From: Flavobacteriales bacterium
GTDB taxonomy: Bacteria > Bacteroidota > Bacteroidia > Flavobacteriales_D > Parvicellaceae
Direction: 5' to 3'
Assembly (NCBI GenBank): GCA_025210295.1
Contig: JAOASC010000048.1
Coordinates: forward strand, 62,001 to 126,000
DNA length: 64,000 bases
Position numbers and translations under genes: made by a program. The notes beneath the pieces are model-generated. The model was not told where the DNA came from, ran no database searches, and saw only the letters and a program-made list of their open reading frames with translations. Of this stretch, positions 15,401 through 23,819 are shown one piece after another. How positions within the stretch are numbered: position 1 is the first letter of the stretch; each line of letters opens with the position of its first letter.

Positions 15401-17854
15401 TTAGTCAAACTCCACTTTCATCTCTACCCTTCTATTCTTTTGTTTTCCCGCTGCTGTTTTATTGTCTGCTATTGGTTGTGTTTCTCCAAAGCCTTCTACT
15501 GTAAAACGACTTTCGTCTATCCCTTTGGCTTTTAGATAGTTTGCAACTGCTTGAGCTCTATTTTTTGACAACCTCAAATTAGAAGAAGCACTCCCATCAC
15601 TATCGGTATGACCTGATATTTTTAACCTCCAAGTTGGCTTCTTTTCTAGTAATTCTGCCAATGCTTGCAATGAAGGATAAGAAACATCTTTAATAATTGC
15701 TTTTGCCGATTCAAACTCTAGATTATCAAATGCAGTATTTAAGATTTCCTGCTCTTCTTTTTTAATCTCTGGACAACCATCATTTTCGACCAATCCTGGT
15801 GTAGTTGGACATTTATCTTTATCATCAGGAACACCATCTGAATCTGCATCATCCAAAGGACAACCGTCTTTTTCTCTTACTCCAGGAGTTGAAGGACATT
15901 TGTCGACATTATCTTTTACCCCATCGTTATCGCGGTCCCCCCACGGGCAACCATTATTTTCTTTTGCTCCTGCTTCTAATGGACAAGCATCTTTATGATC
16001 AGGGATATTGTCTGAATCTGAATCTGGGCAACCTCTCATATCTTTTGCTCCTACTTTTTCTGGGCATTCATCTTCACTATCTTGAATTCCATCTCCATCA
16101 GTATCTGGACAACCTTTAAATGCTTCAATACCTTTCACATCTGGACAAGCATCATCTTTATCGATAATACCATCCTCATCTTTATCTGGACAACCTCCAT
16201 TCTCTACACTTCCTTTCTCTGTTGGGCAAGCATCTTTACTGTCTTTTACCCCATCTAAATCTGTATCTGGACAACCTTTAAACATCGCAACACCAGGCTG
16301 GCTTGGGCATAAATCTCTATTATCTGGTATACTGTCTTTATCAGTATCAGGACATCCATTAAAAACTGGTAAACCTGCTACTTCTGGACAATCATCGTTT
16401 TTATCTTTGATACCATCACCATCTTTATCTTTATTTTTTCTTCCAAATGTTAGGTTAACCCCTGTTCTCACATGTATATTTTTTGCATTATAAGGATAAG
16501 GTGCTCCATCTCCATCGACTGTAATATTTGCCAAACGTGCTGCCATAATATTATCGGTGACGATATAAAACTGTAAAAACCCTAAGTTTAAGCTCATCCC
16601 TAATCCGAGGTTATTATACCCTCTATTCGTCATCGAGTAAGAAGTTGTAGCTTGTAATACTTTCCCCAAGTTTTGAGTATAAGAAAGTGTTAAAGATGGA
16701 CGGATACTTCCCTTAAATAACTCTCCATGTAGCAATGCTCCAGCTTTTCCGCTAAACTTCTTGGTTTCGTATAGTTTATAGGAACCACTTAAATAGAAAC
16801 GACTCAACAACGAAGTGGTATAGGCTTGGGTATTGTTGGTTACAGAAAAAGAGTTTTCTGCATCTTGTTGGAGTTGTTCAAAGGCAGCATCTATTGAATC
16901 CTGCTGAACAGAATCTGCTGTAAAAATTGCATTAGAGAAATCCACTCCTGTAAACACAAAACTTCCATCATTTGAAACGATATTTTTATTATCATTTTTC
17001 CAACGAACAAAACCTAAATCAACTACACTTGCTGCAACAGTTAATTTATCTGACAAATTGTAAGTTGCCCCCAGATCAATTCCTAAACCTCTATTCTTAC
17101 GTTTTAATAAATAATCAGAAATAGCTTCTGATTCTATATCTGTATTTCCCTCAATTGTATCTGTTAAAGCATACACTCCAGAAGTATTCACAGCAAACTG
17201 CCCATTGATAGTCCAATCAAATGTTTCAGGATCAGTTTGCCAAGTGATATCGCTTTGTTTGGTCTGTATATTTTCCATACCATAGATATATTTCAATTTC
17301 CCTCCAACATTCAATTTATCACTCCACGCTCTTTGAAATCCTAATACGTACTCTCTGTAATGATTAAACTCCACTCCAAACCCAGAAAAATCTAATGTTC
17401 CATCCTCTAATTCAGAACTAGCATTTCCTGTAAAAGGAAAACGCAACATATCGCCCGGCAATGTTAACCTAGAAAAAAGATTTTCGGTTACATTAAAGCT
17501 GAAATAGTTCTTTTTTACAGCAAATCCAAAATGTAAAAGATCATATTTACTTGATAAGCTGATATGATTTTTTTTCTTCCACATTTTTTTCAAATGATCC
17601 ACCCTTAGAGTAGTAGTATTTCCACTCACCTCAAAGAAATCTTTAGGAGTAAAAACATGGTTATAATGATTAAAATAAAAAGAAGATAGACCTGGAAAAC
17701 CGATATTAATTCTAGCTTGTGGTCTTAATGCTGGATTTACATATTGAATTTGTTGAACATTGTCTAAATTCATCAATGTTAAATCTTGTTGAGCTACCCC
17801 TAATAAAGCTGTAGCTGTTAAAACGATAAGGAATATATTTTTTAAATATAACAT
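15401..17854 (-). CDS. OmpA-family outer-membrane protein with eight TSP type-3 repeats (DUF5723-like N-terminus)
   Basis: An 817-residue exported protein in three parts. After the signal peptide (to about residue 21) residues 22-465 form a beta-barrel-like region, DUF5723-like by its VNPALRPQARINIGFPGLSS opening. Residues about 471-695 hold eight calcium-binding thrombospondin type-3 units of 26-29 residues, each DxDxDGIxDxxDxCP...GCPD. Residues about 700-817 are an OmpA domain with ISGHTDSDGSASSNLRLS and NRRVEM, which binds peptidoglycan. The protein would link the outer membrane to the cell wall through a stiff, calcium-dependent rod. The gene follows a large lipoprotein gene by 51 bases on the same strand and is probably co-transcribed with it. 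Confidence 0.88.
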   Translation of the reverse strand: MLYLKNIFLIVLTATALLGVAQQDLTLMNLDNVQQIQYVNPALRPQARINIGFPGLSSFYFNHYNHVFTPKDFFEVSGNTTTLRVDHLKKMWKKKNHISLSSKYDLLHFGFAVKKNYFSFNVTENLFSRLTLPGDMLRFPFTGNASSELEDGTLDFSGFGVEFNHYREYVLGFQRAWSDKLNVGGKLKYIYGMENIQTKQSDITWQTDPETFDWTINGQFAVNTSGVYALTDTIEGNTDIESEAISDYLLKRKNRGLGIDLGATYNLSDKLTVAASVVDLGFVRWKNDNKNIVSNDGSFVFTGVDFSNAIFTADSVQQDSIDAAFEQLQQDAENSFSVTNNTQAYTTSLLSRFYLSGSYKLYETKKFSGKAGALLHGELFKGSIRPSLTLSYTQNLGKVLQATTSYSMTNRGYNNLGLGMSLNLGFLQFYIVTDNIMAARLANITVDGDGAPYPYNAKNIHVRTGVNLTFGRKNKDKDGDGIKDKNDDCPEVAGLPVFNGCPDTDKDSIPDNRDLCPSQPGVAMFKGCPDTDLDGVKDSKDACPTEKGSVENGGCPDKDEDGIIDKDDACPDVKGIEAFKGCPDTDGDGIQDSEDECPEKVGAKDMRGCPDSDSDNIPDHKDACPLEAGAKENNGCPWGDRDNDGVKDNVDKCPSTPGVREKDGCPLDDADSDGVPDDKDKCPTTPGLVENDGCPEIKKEEQEILNTAFDNLEFESAKAIIKDVSYPSLQALAELLEKKPTWRLKISGHTDSDGSASSNLRLSKNRAQAVANYLKAKGIDESRFTVEGFGETQPIADNKTAAGKQKNRRVEMKVEFD
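15770..16440 (-). repeat. Eight in-frame thrombospondin type-3 repeat units
   Basis: The coding stretch repeats the aspartate-rich calcium-binding unit DxDxDGIxDxxDxCP about every 80 bases, ending each time in GCP. Units differ in sequence by many substitutions, so the array is old. The last two units are slightly longer (WGDRDNDG and DDADSDG openings). Confidence 0.85.
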
Positions 17855-17905
17855 GTAACTGTTCTTATGTACTTAATAATTTTGTATCAAATCTTGGGGG
17901 TAATT

Positions 17906-19588
17906 TTAGTCTTCTAAATCGATATTAAAATCGATCTTTGCTGAGACTTTAATATCGACATCATATTCTGGAAATATTTTAACATTCTGACCAGAATAAG
18001 CATCATTCGTGAGCCCTCTTGTTTTATAGATCAACTTCTTAGCATTTCCATTGATTAGCTTTTTTATTAAGGCTTGAGAAACCGCTACATCAGTAATTGT
18101 TCGAGTGGACTGTGTCACTTTTCCATGATTAGGATCTGTTAATGGCAATGTAAAATCAACAATTCCATGCTCAAATACATTTTCTATTCCTCCAGGAACA
18201 TTAAACAAAGAGTCGATTACTACAAAATTAGTATCTGCAAAATACAGTTGTAAACCTGCATCTACTGGCAATCCATTATCAACTATTATTCTCAATAAAG
18301 CTTGCTCCACATCTTCAACAGTTAAGTTAGATGTACTATCTATCCCCAAAGCATCAGCGACATCTAAATCTGTAGTATCGGCTAGAGTAAAATCACGAGC
18401 CCATCCAAAAATGGGTAAAACCACCTCTGCTTCACACCAAACTAGCGCATCTCCTAGAACAAAATTATTTGCAAACCCAGATGGATTAGAGGTTGCTGAA
18501 GAGGTATACACAATTTCTCCTGGTCCTTCATCTAAAACATCTGATAATGTTGGAGAAGTATTATTATTATCAATAGTATGGTACGTTATCGTGGTGTCGC
18601 CAGGGTTATTTGCGCGAGTTATTAAAGGTAAACTGGTTAATCCAGCTCCTCCTAGATTAACATTGGTACTATTATCTGGAGCAAAAACAGCTGAAAATTG
18701 TGTTTGAACTTCCAGTCCAGCAGTATTTCCTATCGTTAAATGAATTCTTGGGTCTTCAAAGTGCACTTGCCCCCCAGCTAAATCATCGAACATTGTGATA
18801 TTAGAGGTATCTTGACTTAAAATATTGGTTACTTGTCCTAGGTATCCCCATATAGCATCAAATGCATTGACATCCAACTGCATATCCAAAACCATTTGTT
18901 CTGTACCAGCAATTGGGTTTCCACTACTAGTCACTTGAAAATTAACCGTAACATTAAATGAATTATTGGTCATCCCTCCATTGGTTAAGTCAATTGTATA
19001 CCCTGCTAAATCAATATTTGCGTTATCCAAAACTGGAGTACTTCCTGCATAATTCACATTTAGCGTTTGTTGTAATGGAGTTCCGTTCAGCATTAAACTA
19101 GGGATTGTAAGGTTTACGGTTGCTGAATGCATAAAATCGGAACTTAAATCTATTGTTAAGCTCCCGCTTTGAATAATTACACTATCTAACTGCGCTCCGT
19201 TAGCAACATTAAAAGTAATAGCAGACTGTTGGGTATAACTGGTTGTAAAACCAGCTCCCCCACCAACTAATGCTGTTTGATTTGCTACTGGCATGGTATA
19301 AGTGGTACTGTAATTCTGTGTAGGAATTTGAATAACATCATTTGCAGATAGTTCAAAAATTCGGTCTCTATAAATGATTTCAAAAAGGTTTGAATTGTCG
19401 TTATAAACAAAATTGTTGACATCAAGCTCTCTTTCGATATCTCCTAAGTTTAAATTAGCATAACCAATAGGAAGAGCAAAACTAGGATCCAACACTGGTG
19501 CTTTCAGATTTTCTAAAGCAATCTCTTTCTTCTTACACCCTCCTATGATTAAAGAAAGCGTAGTCAATACAAAAACTATTTTTTTCAT
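17906..19588 (-). CDS. Large lipoprotein, unknown function
   Basis: The 560-residue precursor has an SPII signal (MKKIVFVLTTLSLIIGGCKKKE, lipobox Cys18). The mature protein is rich in Thr, Asn, Val and Asp with many alternating hydrophobic residues, a beta-sandwich-like pattern, and few lysines until the end. No family motif was recognised. It precedes the DUF5723-like/TSP3/OmpA gene by 51 bases on the same strand, so the two products may form an envelope complex. The protein ends with an acidic LED. Confidence 0.75.
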   Translation of the reverse strand: MKKIVFVLTTLSLIIGGCKKKEIALENLKAPVLDPSFALPIGYANLNLGDIERELDVNNFVYNDNSNLFEIIYRDRIFELSANDVIQIPTQNYSTTYTMPVANQTALVGGGAGFTTSYTQQSAITFNVANGAQLDSVIIQSGSLTIDLSSDFMHSATVNLTIPSLMLNGTPLQQTLNVNYAGSTPVLDNANIDLAGYTIDLTNGGMTNNSFNVTVNFQVTSSGNPIAGTEQMVLDMQLDVNAFDAIWGYLGQVTNILSQDTSNITMFDDLAGGQVHFEDPRIHLTIGNTAGLEVQTQFSAVFAPDNSTNVNLGGAGLTSLPLITRANNPGDTTITYHTIDNNNTSPTLSDVLDEGPGEIVYTSSATSNPSGFANNFVLGDALVWCEAEVVLPIFGWARDFTLADTTDLDVADALGIDSTSNLTVEDVEQALLRIIVDNGLPVDAGLQLYFADTNFVVIDSLFNVPGGIENVFEHGIVDFTLPLTDPNHGKVTQSTRTITDVAVSQALIKKLINGNAKKLIYKTRGLTNDAYSGQNVKIFPEYDVDIKVSAKIDFNIDLED

Positions 19589-19643
19589 TGAAGTCTATTT
19601 TAAACACGAATATAGTGTATTTCAAACACTTAAGAACTAAACG

Positions 19644-20150
19644 CTACTTTTTCGTGTATTTTTTTACAGTAAAACTGTGTTTATTTTTTTCGTCCTTAAG
19701 GTGGGTTATCAACACTTCTTCCCTCCATTCTTCTCTATCGAATTCTGGGAAAAAAGTATCTCCATCAAAGGTTTCATGAACATGAGTAATGTACATCTGG
19801 TCGATCAATTGATGTTCCATAACATATTGATAAATCTGCCCTCCTCCAATTACAAAACATTCTTGTTCTCCTCTATCCTTAGCTTCTTGAAATGCTTTTT
19901 CGATAGCGTCTTTAACCACAACTCCCTCTTCAGCATAATTCTTTTGACGTGTTACCACAACGTTCACCCGATCTTTTAAAGGCCTGTATTTAGGCGGTAT
20001 AGATTCGTAATTTTTTCGACCAGTAACTATACAATGGTTCAAAGTGGTCGATTTGAAGAAAGCCATATCTTTTGGCAAATGCCAAATTAAATCGTTGTCT
20101 TTACCGATAACATTATTAGCTGCAACGGCTACAATTAAAGAAACTATCAT
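19644..20150 (-). CDS. folA: Dihydrofolate reductase
   Basis: The enzyme reduces dihydrofolate to tetrahydrofolate with NADPH. The 168-residue protein has the usual length and blocks: [25 protein letters not shown] (residues 3-27; the catalytic acid is the Asp of LPKD), [16 protein letters not shown] (NADPH), [11 protein letters not shown] (about 103-113), and [17 protein letters not shown]. The ATG overlaps the thyA stop codon by four bases (ATGA), so the two enzymes of the thymidylate cycle are translationally coupled. Confidence 0.97.
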   Translation of the reverse strand: MIVSLIVAVAANNVIGKDNDLIWHLPKDMAFFKSTTLNHCIVTGRKNYESIPPKYRPLKDRVNVVVTRQKNYAEEGVVVKDAIEKAFQEAKDRGEQECFVIGGGQIYQYVMEHQLIDQMYITHVHETFDGDTFFPEFDREEWREEVLITHLKDEKNKHSFTVKKYTKK

Positions 20151-20971
20151 ATTGAAACGGCAGCTTTTATATGTGGATCAGGATCGTAACCTACCAATTC
20201 AAAATCCTCAAATTTAAAATCAAAAATACTTTTTACTTCTGGATTGATCTTCATTTCAGGCAATTGTTTAGGCGTTCTTTTCAATTGTATTTTAGCCTGT
20301 TCTATGTGATTATTATATAAATGAACATCTCCAAATGTATGTACAAAATCTCCTGGTTCTAATTCGCAAACCTGTGCAATCATCATGGTTAACAATGCAT
20401 AAGAAGCGATATTAAACGGCACTCCTAAAAAGGTATCTGCACTTCTTTGGTATAACTGACAAGACAATTTCCCATCTGCAACATAAAATTGAAAAAAGGC
20501 ATGACAAGGTGGCAAAGCAGCTTTTCCGTTTTTAACGTTTTCAGCAAAAGAAACTCCTCCTTGTGGCAACACACTTGGATTCCAAGCTGAAACTAACATT
20601 CTTCGACTATTTGGATTATTCTTAATGGTATCAATAACCTCTTGGATTTGATCTAAATCTTCGCTATTCCAATTTCTCCATTGATGTCCATATATAGGTC
20701 CCAAATCCCCATTTTCATCTGCCCATTCATCCCAAATACGGACGCCATTTTCTTTTAAATATTGAATATTCGTATCTCCCTTTAAAAACCACAACAACTC
20801 ATGAATAATTGATTTTAAATGCAGTTTCTTTGTCGTTAACACAGGAAAACCTTCTGATAAATCAAAGCGCATTTGATATCCAAAACAACTGATAGTTCCC
20901 GTTCCTGTTCGATCTCCTTTTGCAGTACCATTTTTTAAAATATGGTCTAATAAATCTAAATATTGTTGCAT
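20147..20971 (-). CDS. thyA: Thymidylate synthase (ThyA)
   Basis: ThyA methylates dUMP to dTMP with methylenetetrahydrofolate, giving dihydrofolate that the next gene product (FolA) recycles. The 274-residue protein starts [12 protein letters not shown] and has the phosphate-binding DRTGTGT (about 20-26), the catalytic cysteine Cys156 in [13 protein letters not shown], the folate-binding [20 protein letters not shown], and the C-terminal IKAAVSI tail typical of active enzymes. It is first in the thyA-folA operon. Upstream it is divergent from a small exported protein gene across 109 bases. Confidence 0.97.
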   Translation of the reverse strand: MQQYLDLLDHILKNGTAKGDRTGTGTISCFGYQMRFDLSEGFPVLTTKKLHLKSIIHELLWFLKGDTNIQYLKENGVRIWDEWADENGDLGPIYGHQWRNWNSEDLDQIQEVIDTIKNNPNSRRMLVSAWNPSVLPQGGVSFAENVKNGKAALPPCHAFFQFYVADGKLSCQLYQRSADTFLGVPFNIASYALLTMMIAQVCELEPGDFVHTFGDVHLYNNHIEQAKIQLKRTPKQLPEMKINPEVKSIFDFKFEDFELVGYDPDPHIKAAVSI

Positions 20972-21025
20972 GACTGTTTTTCTATTTTCGAGTGCTAAGG
21001 TAACACCATTTTAACAATTATTGAA

Positions 21026-21039
21026 CTTGTTTAAACAAG
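21026..21039. promoter_or_regulatory. Perfect 14-bp palindrome in the thyA-divergent region
   Basis: CTTGTTTAAACAAG reads the same on both strands and lies between thyA and the gene at 21081. It overlaps the -33 part of the candidate promoter for that gene and could be an operator. Confidence 0.35.
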
Positions 21040-21057
21040 AGATTTCAACTACCTTTA
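21027..21057 (+). promoter_or_regulatory. Candidate promoter for the gene at 21081
   Basis: TTG at 21027-21029 is followed after 20 bases by TACCTTTA (21050-21057), one base from TAnnTTTG. It places the start site about 15 bases before the ATG. Confidence 0.4.
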
Positions 21058-21080
21058 ATAAAAAAATAAATTTCAACAAA

Positions 21081-21620
21081 ATGTTCAAAGTTATACTTAG
21101 CCTAATTCTAACCACTTTATTTTTGAACTTCTCTGCACAGCGTATTCGATTTGATTTAATTCAACAAGCGTTAAATGCTCCACAATTTGTAACGCACTAC
21201 AACCAACAAACTGCATTTAACAAAGACAAACCTCTAACGATATATCTTGACAGTAGTCTCATTTACCAAGAGCAATATACTTTTAACCAAAAGCAATTGG
21301 AATACTATGACATTACCGATCCCATTAACAGAATGTCGCCGTCCTATAATTTTATTTTTTCAAAGCTTAGCTTTGGTTCAACGCAAGCCCAAATCGCTTA
21401 TACATTCTTCCCTAATTGGCTTGTTCAATTCAACGGCACTTCTTACCCTAACTATAACAACACAACAGTAATAAAAGTAGATTGTCAACTGGTCAAAAAA
21501 GACAATAAATGGACGATCTCCCAGACTAAAATTACAGATATTTATTTTCCTGATTGGATGTATGAAAAAGGATCTGGATTTGAATATATTAGCAACCACT
21601 ATATACCTTTAAAACCCTAA
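21081..21620 (+). CDS. Small exported protein, unknown function
   Basis: The start at 21081 gives the signal peptide MFKVILSLILTTLFLNFSAQ, cut after about residue 20; an earlier in-frame start at 21021 would put 20 non-signal residues before it. The mature protein (about 159 residues) has many Tyr, Phe, Asn and Gln residues and a basic Lys-rich segment near TVIKVDCQLVKKDNKW. No family was recognised. A secreted or periplasmic location is likely. Confidence 0.65.
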   Translation: MFKVILSLILTTLFLNFSAQRIRFDLIQQALNAPQFVTHYNQQTAFNKDKPLTIYLDSSLIYQEQYTFNQKQLEYYDITDPINRMSPSYNFIFSKLSFGSTQAQIAYTFFPNWLVQFNGTSYPNYNNTTVIKVDCQLVKKDNKWTISQTKITDIYFPDWMYEKGSGFEYISNHYIPLKP

Positions 21621-21748
21621 AAACATTACTTCCCCTGCTATACAAGACACAAAACTGCATTAAAAATGACCTTTAAATAATAAATCCATTTATATTATGC
21701 TTTAATTTGGGATGACTTTTAAGTTTGTTCAACAATAAACTTAATTTG

Positions 21749-22678
21749 ATGAACAATAACATTTTCATATTTTTCTTATCCCTATTATTACTCAACAACA
21801 GCTCCTTTGCTGAATCACCTTCAGATTCTACTTTATTAGAATCAGAATTAGAAGAACTTTTATACCTTCAACACTATTACGATAGTATAGAAGCCACGCT
21901 TAACTATGAACATGGAGAGATCCTCTTAAAAAATGGAATTGCTAAAATTGTTGTTCCCCAAGGTTTTAAATACTTAAATGGAAAAGATAGCGAGATGATT
22001 CTTACCGATATTTGGGGGAATCCTCCTAGTGATTTTCAAGATCGTTCATTAGGGTTATTATTTCCCCAAAATGCTTCTCCTTTTATCGACTCTAGTTATG
22101 CCATTAATATTACTTATACAGAAGACGGTTACGTAGATGATGAAGATGCTAAGAACATCGATTACGATGAACTCCTCACTACAATGCAAGAAGATTGTGA
22201 AAATGCAAATCCTTATCGTAAAGAGCGTGGGTATGAAGCCATATATTTGATAGGTTGGGCTTCTCCCCCTTTTTACGACGAAAAAAACAAAAAATTACAT
22301 TGGGCAAAAGAGCTTCAATTTGGAGATTACGAAGAGCACACCTTAAATTACAACATCAGAATCTTAGGAAGAAAAGGTTATTTACAACTTAATGTTATTG
22401 GTAACATGAATGTCCTTGAAGAAGTAAAAAGAGAAAATGATGTAATTTTAAGTAGTGTTAATTTTACTGAAGGCAATCAATACGACGACTTTAACCCAGA
22501 TTATGATAAGGTTGCTGCTTATGGTATTGGGGCTTTAATTGCAGGAAAAGCAATAGCCAAAGTAGGGATTTTTGCTAAGTTAGGTATTCTTTTAGCTAAA
22601 TTTTGGAAAATTATTGCTGTAGGAGTTGTAGGGTTAATAGCTGGTATTAAAAAGTTTTTTGGCAAAAAAGAAGACTAA
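21749..22678 (+). CDS. DUF2167-family membrane protein
   Basis: The ATG at 21749 is preferred to the earlier TTG at 21725, as it gives a short signal-like N-terminus (MNNNIFIFFLSLLLLNNSSF). The 309-residue protein has a soluble domain in the middle with GIAKIVVPQGFKYLNG and LGLLFPQNASPF, then LQFGDYEEHTLNYNIRILGRKGYL and VKRENDVILSSVNFTEGNQYDDFNPDYDK, and ends in a hydrophobic stretch (about 245-300) followed by a Lys-rich tail, FFGKKED. These are the hallmarks of DUF2167. Function is unknown. The domain is predicted to be outside the cytoplasm with the tail inside. Confidence 0.85.
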   Translation: MNNNIFIFFLSLLLLNNSSFAESPSDSTLLESELEELLYLQHYYDSIEATLNYEHGEILLKNGIAKIVVPQGFKYLNGKDSEMILTDIWGNPPSDFQDRSLGLLFPQNASPFIDSSYAINITYTEDGYVDDEDAKNIDYDELLTTMQEDCENANPYRKERGYEAIYLIGWASPPFYDEKNKKLHWAKELQFGDYEEHTLNYNIRILGRKGYLQLNVIGNMNVLEEVKRENDVILSSVNFTEGNQYDDFNPDYDKVAAYGIGALIAGKAIAKVGIFAKLGILLAKFWKIIAVGVVGLIAGIKKFFGKKED

Positions 22679-22771
22679 AGTTATGCCGCTTATTGGTGGA
22701 TATTCTACCAAGATTATTTTTAATTCCTAAAATAGTATTTATATTCGGTCTGAACAGTAGAGCTAAAAGAC

Positions 22772-23650
22772 ATGAATATCGCCATACTTTCTAGAGACGC
22801 CAACATATACTCCACTTATCGATTAATTCAAGAAGGGAGAGAACGCGGACACAAAATGTTTGTAATTGACCATACACAATGCTGTATGGTTGTTGAAAAC
22901 AACCGTCCAAAAATCTATTTTCAAGATTTAAAAATTAAAGACATAGATGTCGTTATCCCTAGGATTGGAGCCAATGTTACCGATATTGGTGCTGCTGTAA
23001 TTCATCAATTTGAAAGCATGGGAATTCCCTCTACACTTCCTTCTGCTAGCTTAATAAACTCTAGAAATAAAATTAAGTCATTACAACTATTAGCCAGTCA
23101 AAACATTGGAATTCCCAACACCTGTTTTATTAATAAGCTTACCCACTTAAAAACAATTGAAAAAGCGCTGGGAACTCCCCCATGGATAATCAAGATACCT
23201 GAGGGAACACAAGGTATAGGTGTAATATTATCTGACACATTAGATGCTGCAGAATCGACTATAGAAGCCCTAACCAAATTAAATTCCAAAGTTATTGTTC
23301 AGGAGTTTATTCAAGAAAGTAAAGCCACAGATATTAGAGTATTTATTGTTAACGGTAAAATATTGGGAGCCATGAAACGCTCAGCCAATACAGGGTTTCG
23401 TTCGAATTTACACAGAGGCGCAACTGGTGTTCCTGTTTCTCTAACAATTAAAGAACAGCGAATAGCTCTTGAAGCAGTTAAAGCTCTAGGACTCAATATT
23501 GCAGGAGTAGACCTTTTACAAAGCAGAAAAGGGCCATTAATTATGGAGGTAAATTCTTCTCCTGGTTTAGAAGGTATAGAACAAAACTCAGTACATAATA
23601 TTGCTAAAGAGATTATTTTAGCTACCGAAACACTAGTCAAAAACCAATAA
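22772..23650 (+). CDS. rimK: RimK-family ATP-grasp ligase (alpha-L-glutamate ligase-like)
   Basis: RimK enzymes add glutamate to the C-terminus of ribosomal protein S6 or related acceptors, using ATP. The 292-residue protein shows the N-terminal domain with VVIPRIGANVTDIGAAVI (about residues 60-77), the ATP-grasp blocks PWIIKIPEGTQGIGVILSD (about 135-153), VQEFIQESKATDIRVFIVNG (about 177-196), and metal-binding LIMEVNSSPGLEGIE (about 257-271). Length and start fit. Acceptor specificity is not provable. An aspartoacylase-like hydrolase that sits next to RimK-type genes in some bacteria is here at 50604, not adjacent. Confidence 0.9.
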   Translation: MNIAILSRDANIYSTYRLIQEGRERGHKMFVIDHTQCCMVVENNRPKIYFQDLKIKDIDVVIPRIGANVTDIGAAVIHQFESMGIPSTLPSASLINSRNKIKSLQLLASQNIGIPNTCFINKLTHLKTIEKALGTPPWIIKIPEGTQGIGVILSDTLDAAESTIEALTKLNSKVIVQEFIQESKATDIRVFIVNGKILGAMKRSANTGFRSNLHRGATGVPVSLTIKEQRIALEAVKALGLNIAGVDLLQSRKGPLIMEVNSSPGLEGIEQNSVHNIAKEIILATETLVKNQ

Positions 23651-23793
23651 AAATCTTTTTTTTTACAAGCTACCCCACTTTTTCTCACAGCTCAATCAAA
23701 ATAAACACACTTTTTCGACACAACACCCCCTCGCTTTTAATCCTAAAGCAAAATATTTTACATTAAATTAACACTCACCCCCTTGTGTTTTTA

Positions 23794-23801
23794 TATATTT
23801 G
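23794..23801 (+). promoter_or_regulatory. -7 promoter box upstream of glnN
   Basis: TATATTTG matches TAnnTTTG exactly and ends 18 bases before the glnN ATG, a short leader. A clear TTG at the normal spacing was not found, and the upstream sequence is rich in C and T. Confidence 0.45.
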
Positions 23802-23819
23802 CAAAAAAACACCATAAAA

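Noticed and set aside
15805-16119. Plus-strand frame of 104 residues with His/Leu-rich composition
   Set aside because: It is the antisense reading of the TSP3 repeats. Its odd composition follows from the complement of Asp- and Gly-rich codons.
23311-23688. Minus-strand frame of 125 residues opposite rimK
   Set aside because: It lies wholly opposite conserved ATP-grasp blocks and has no signature of its own.
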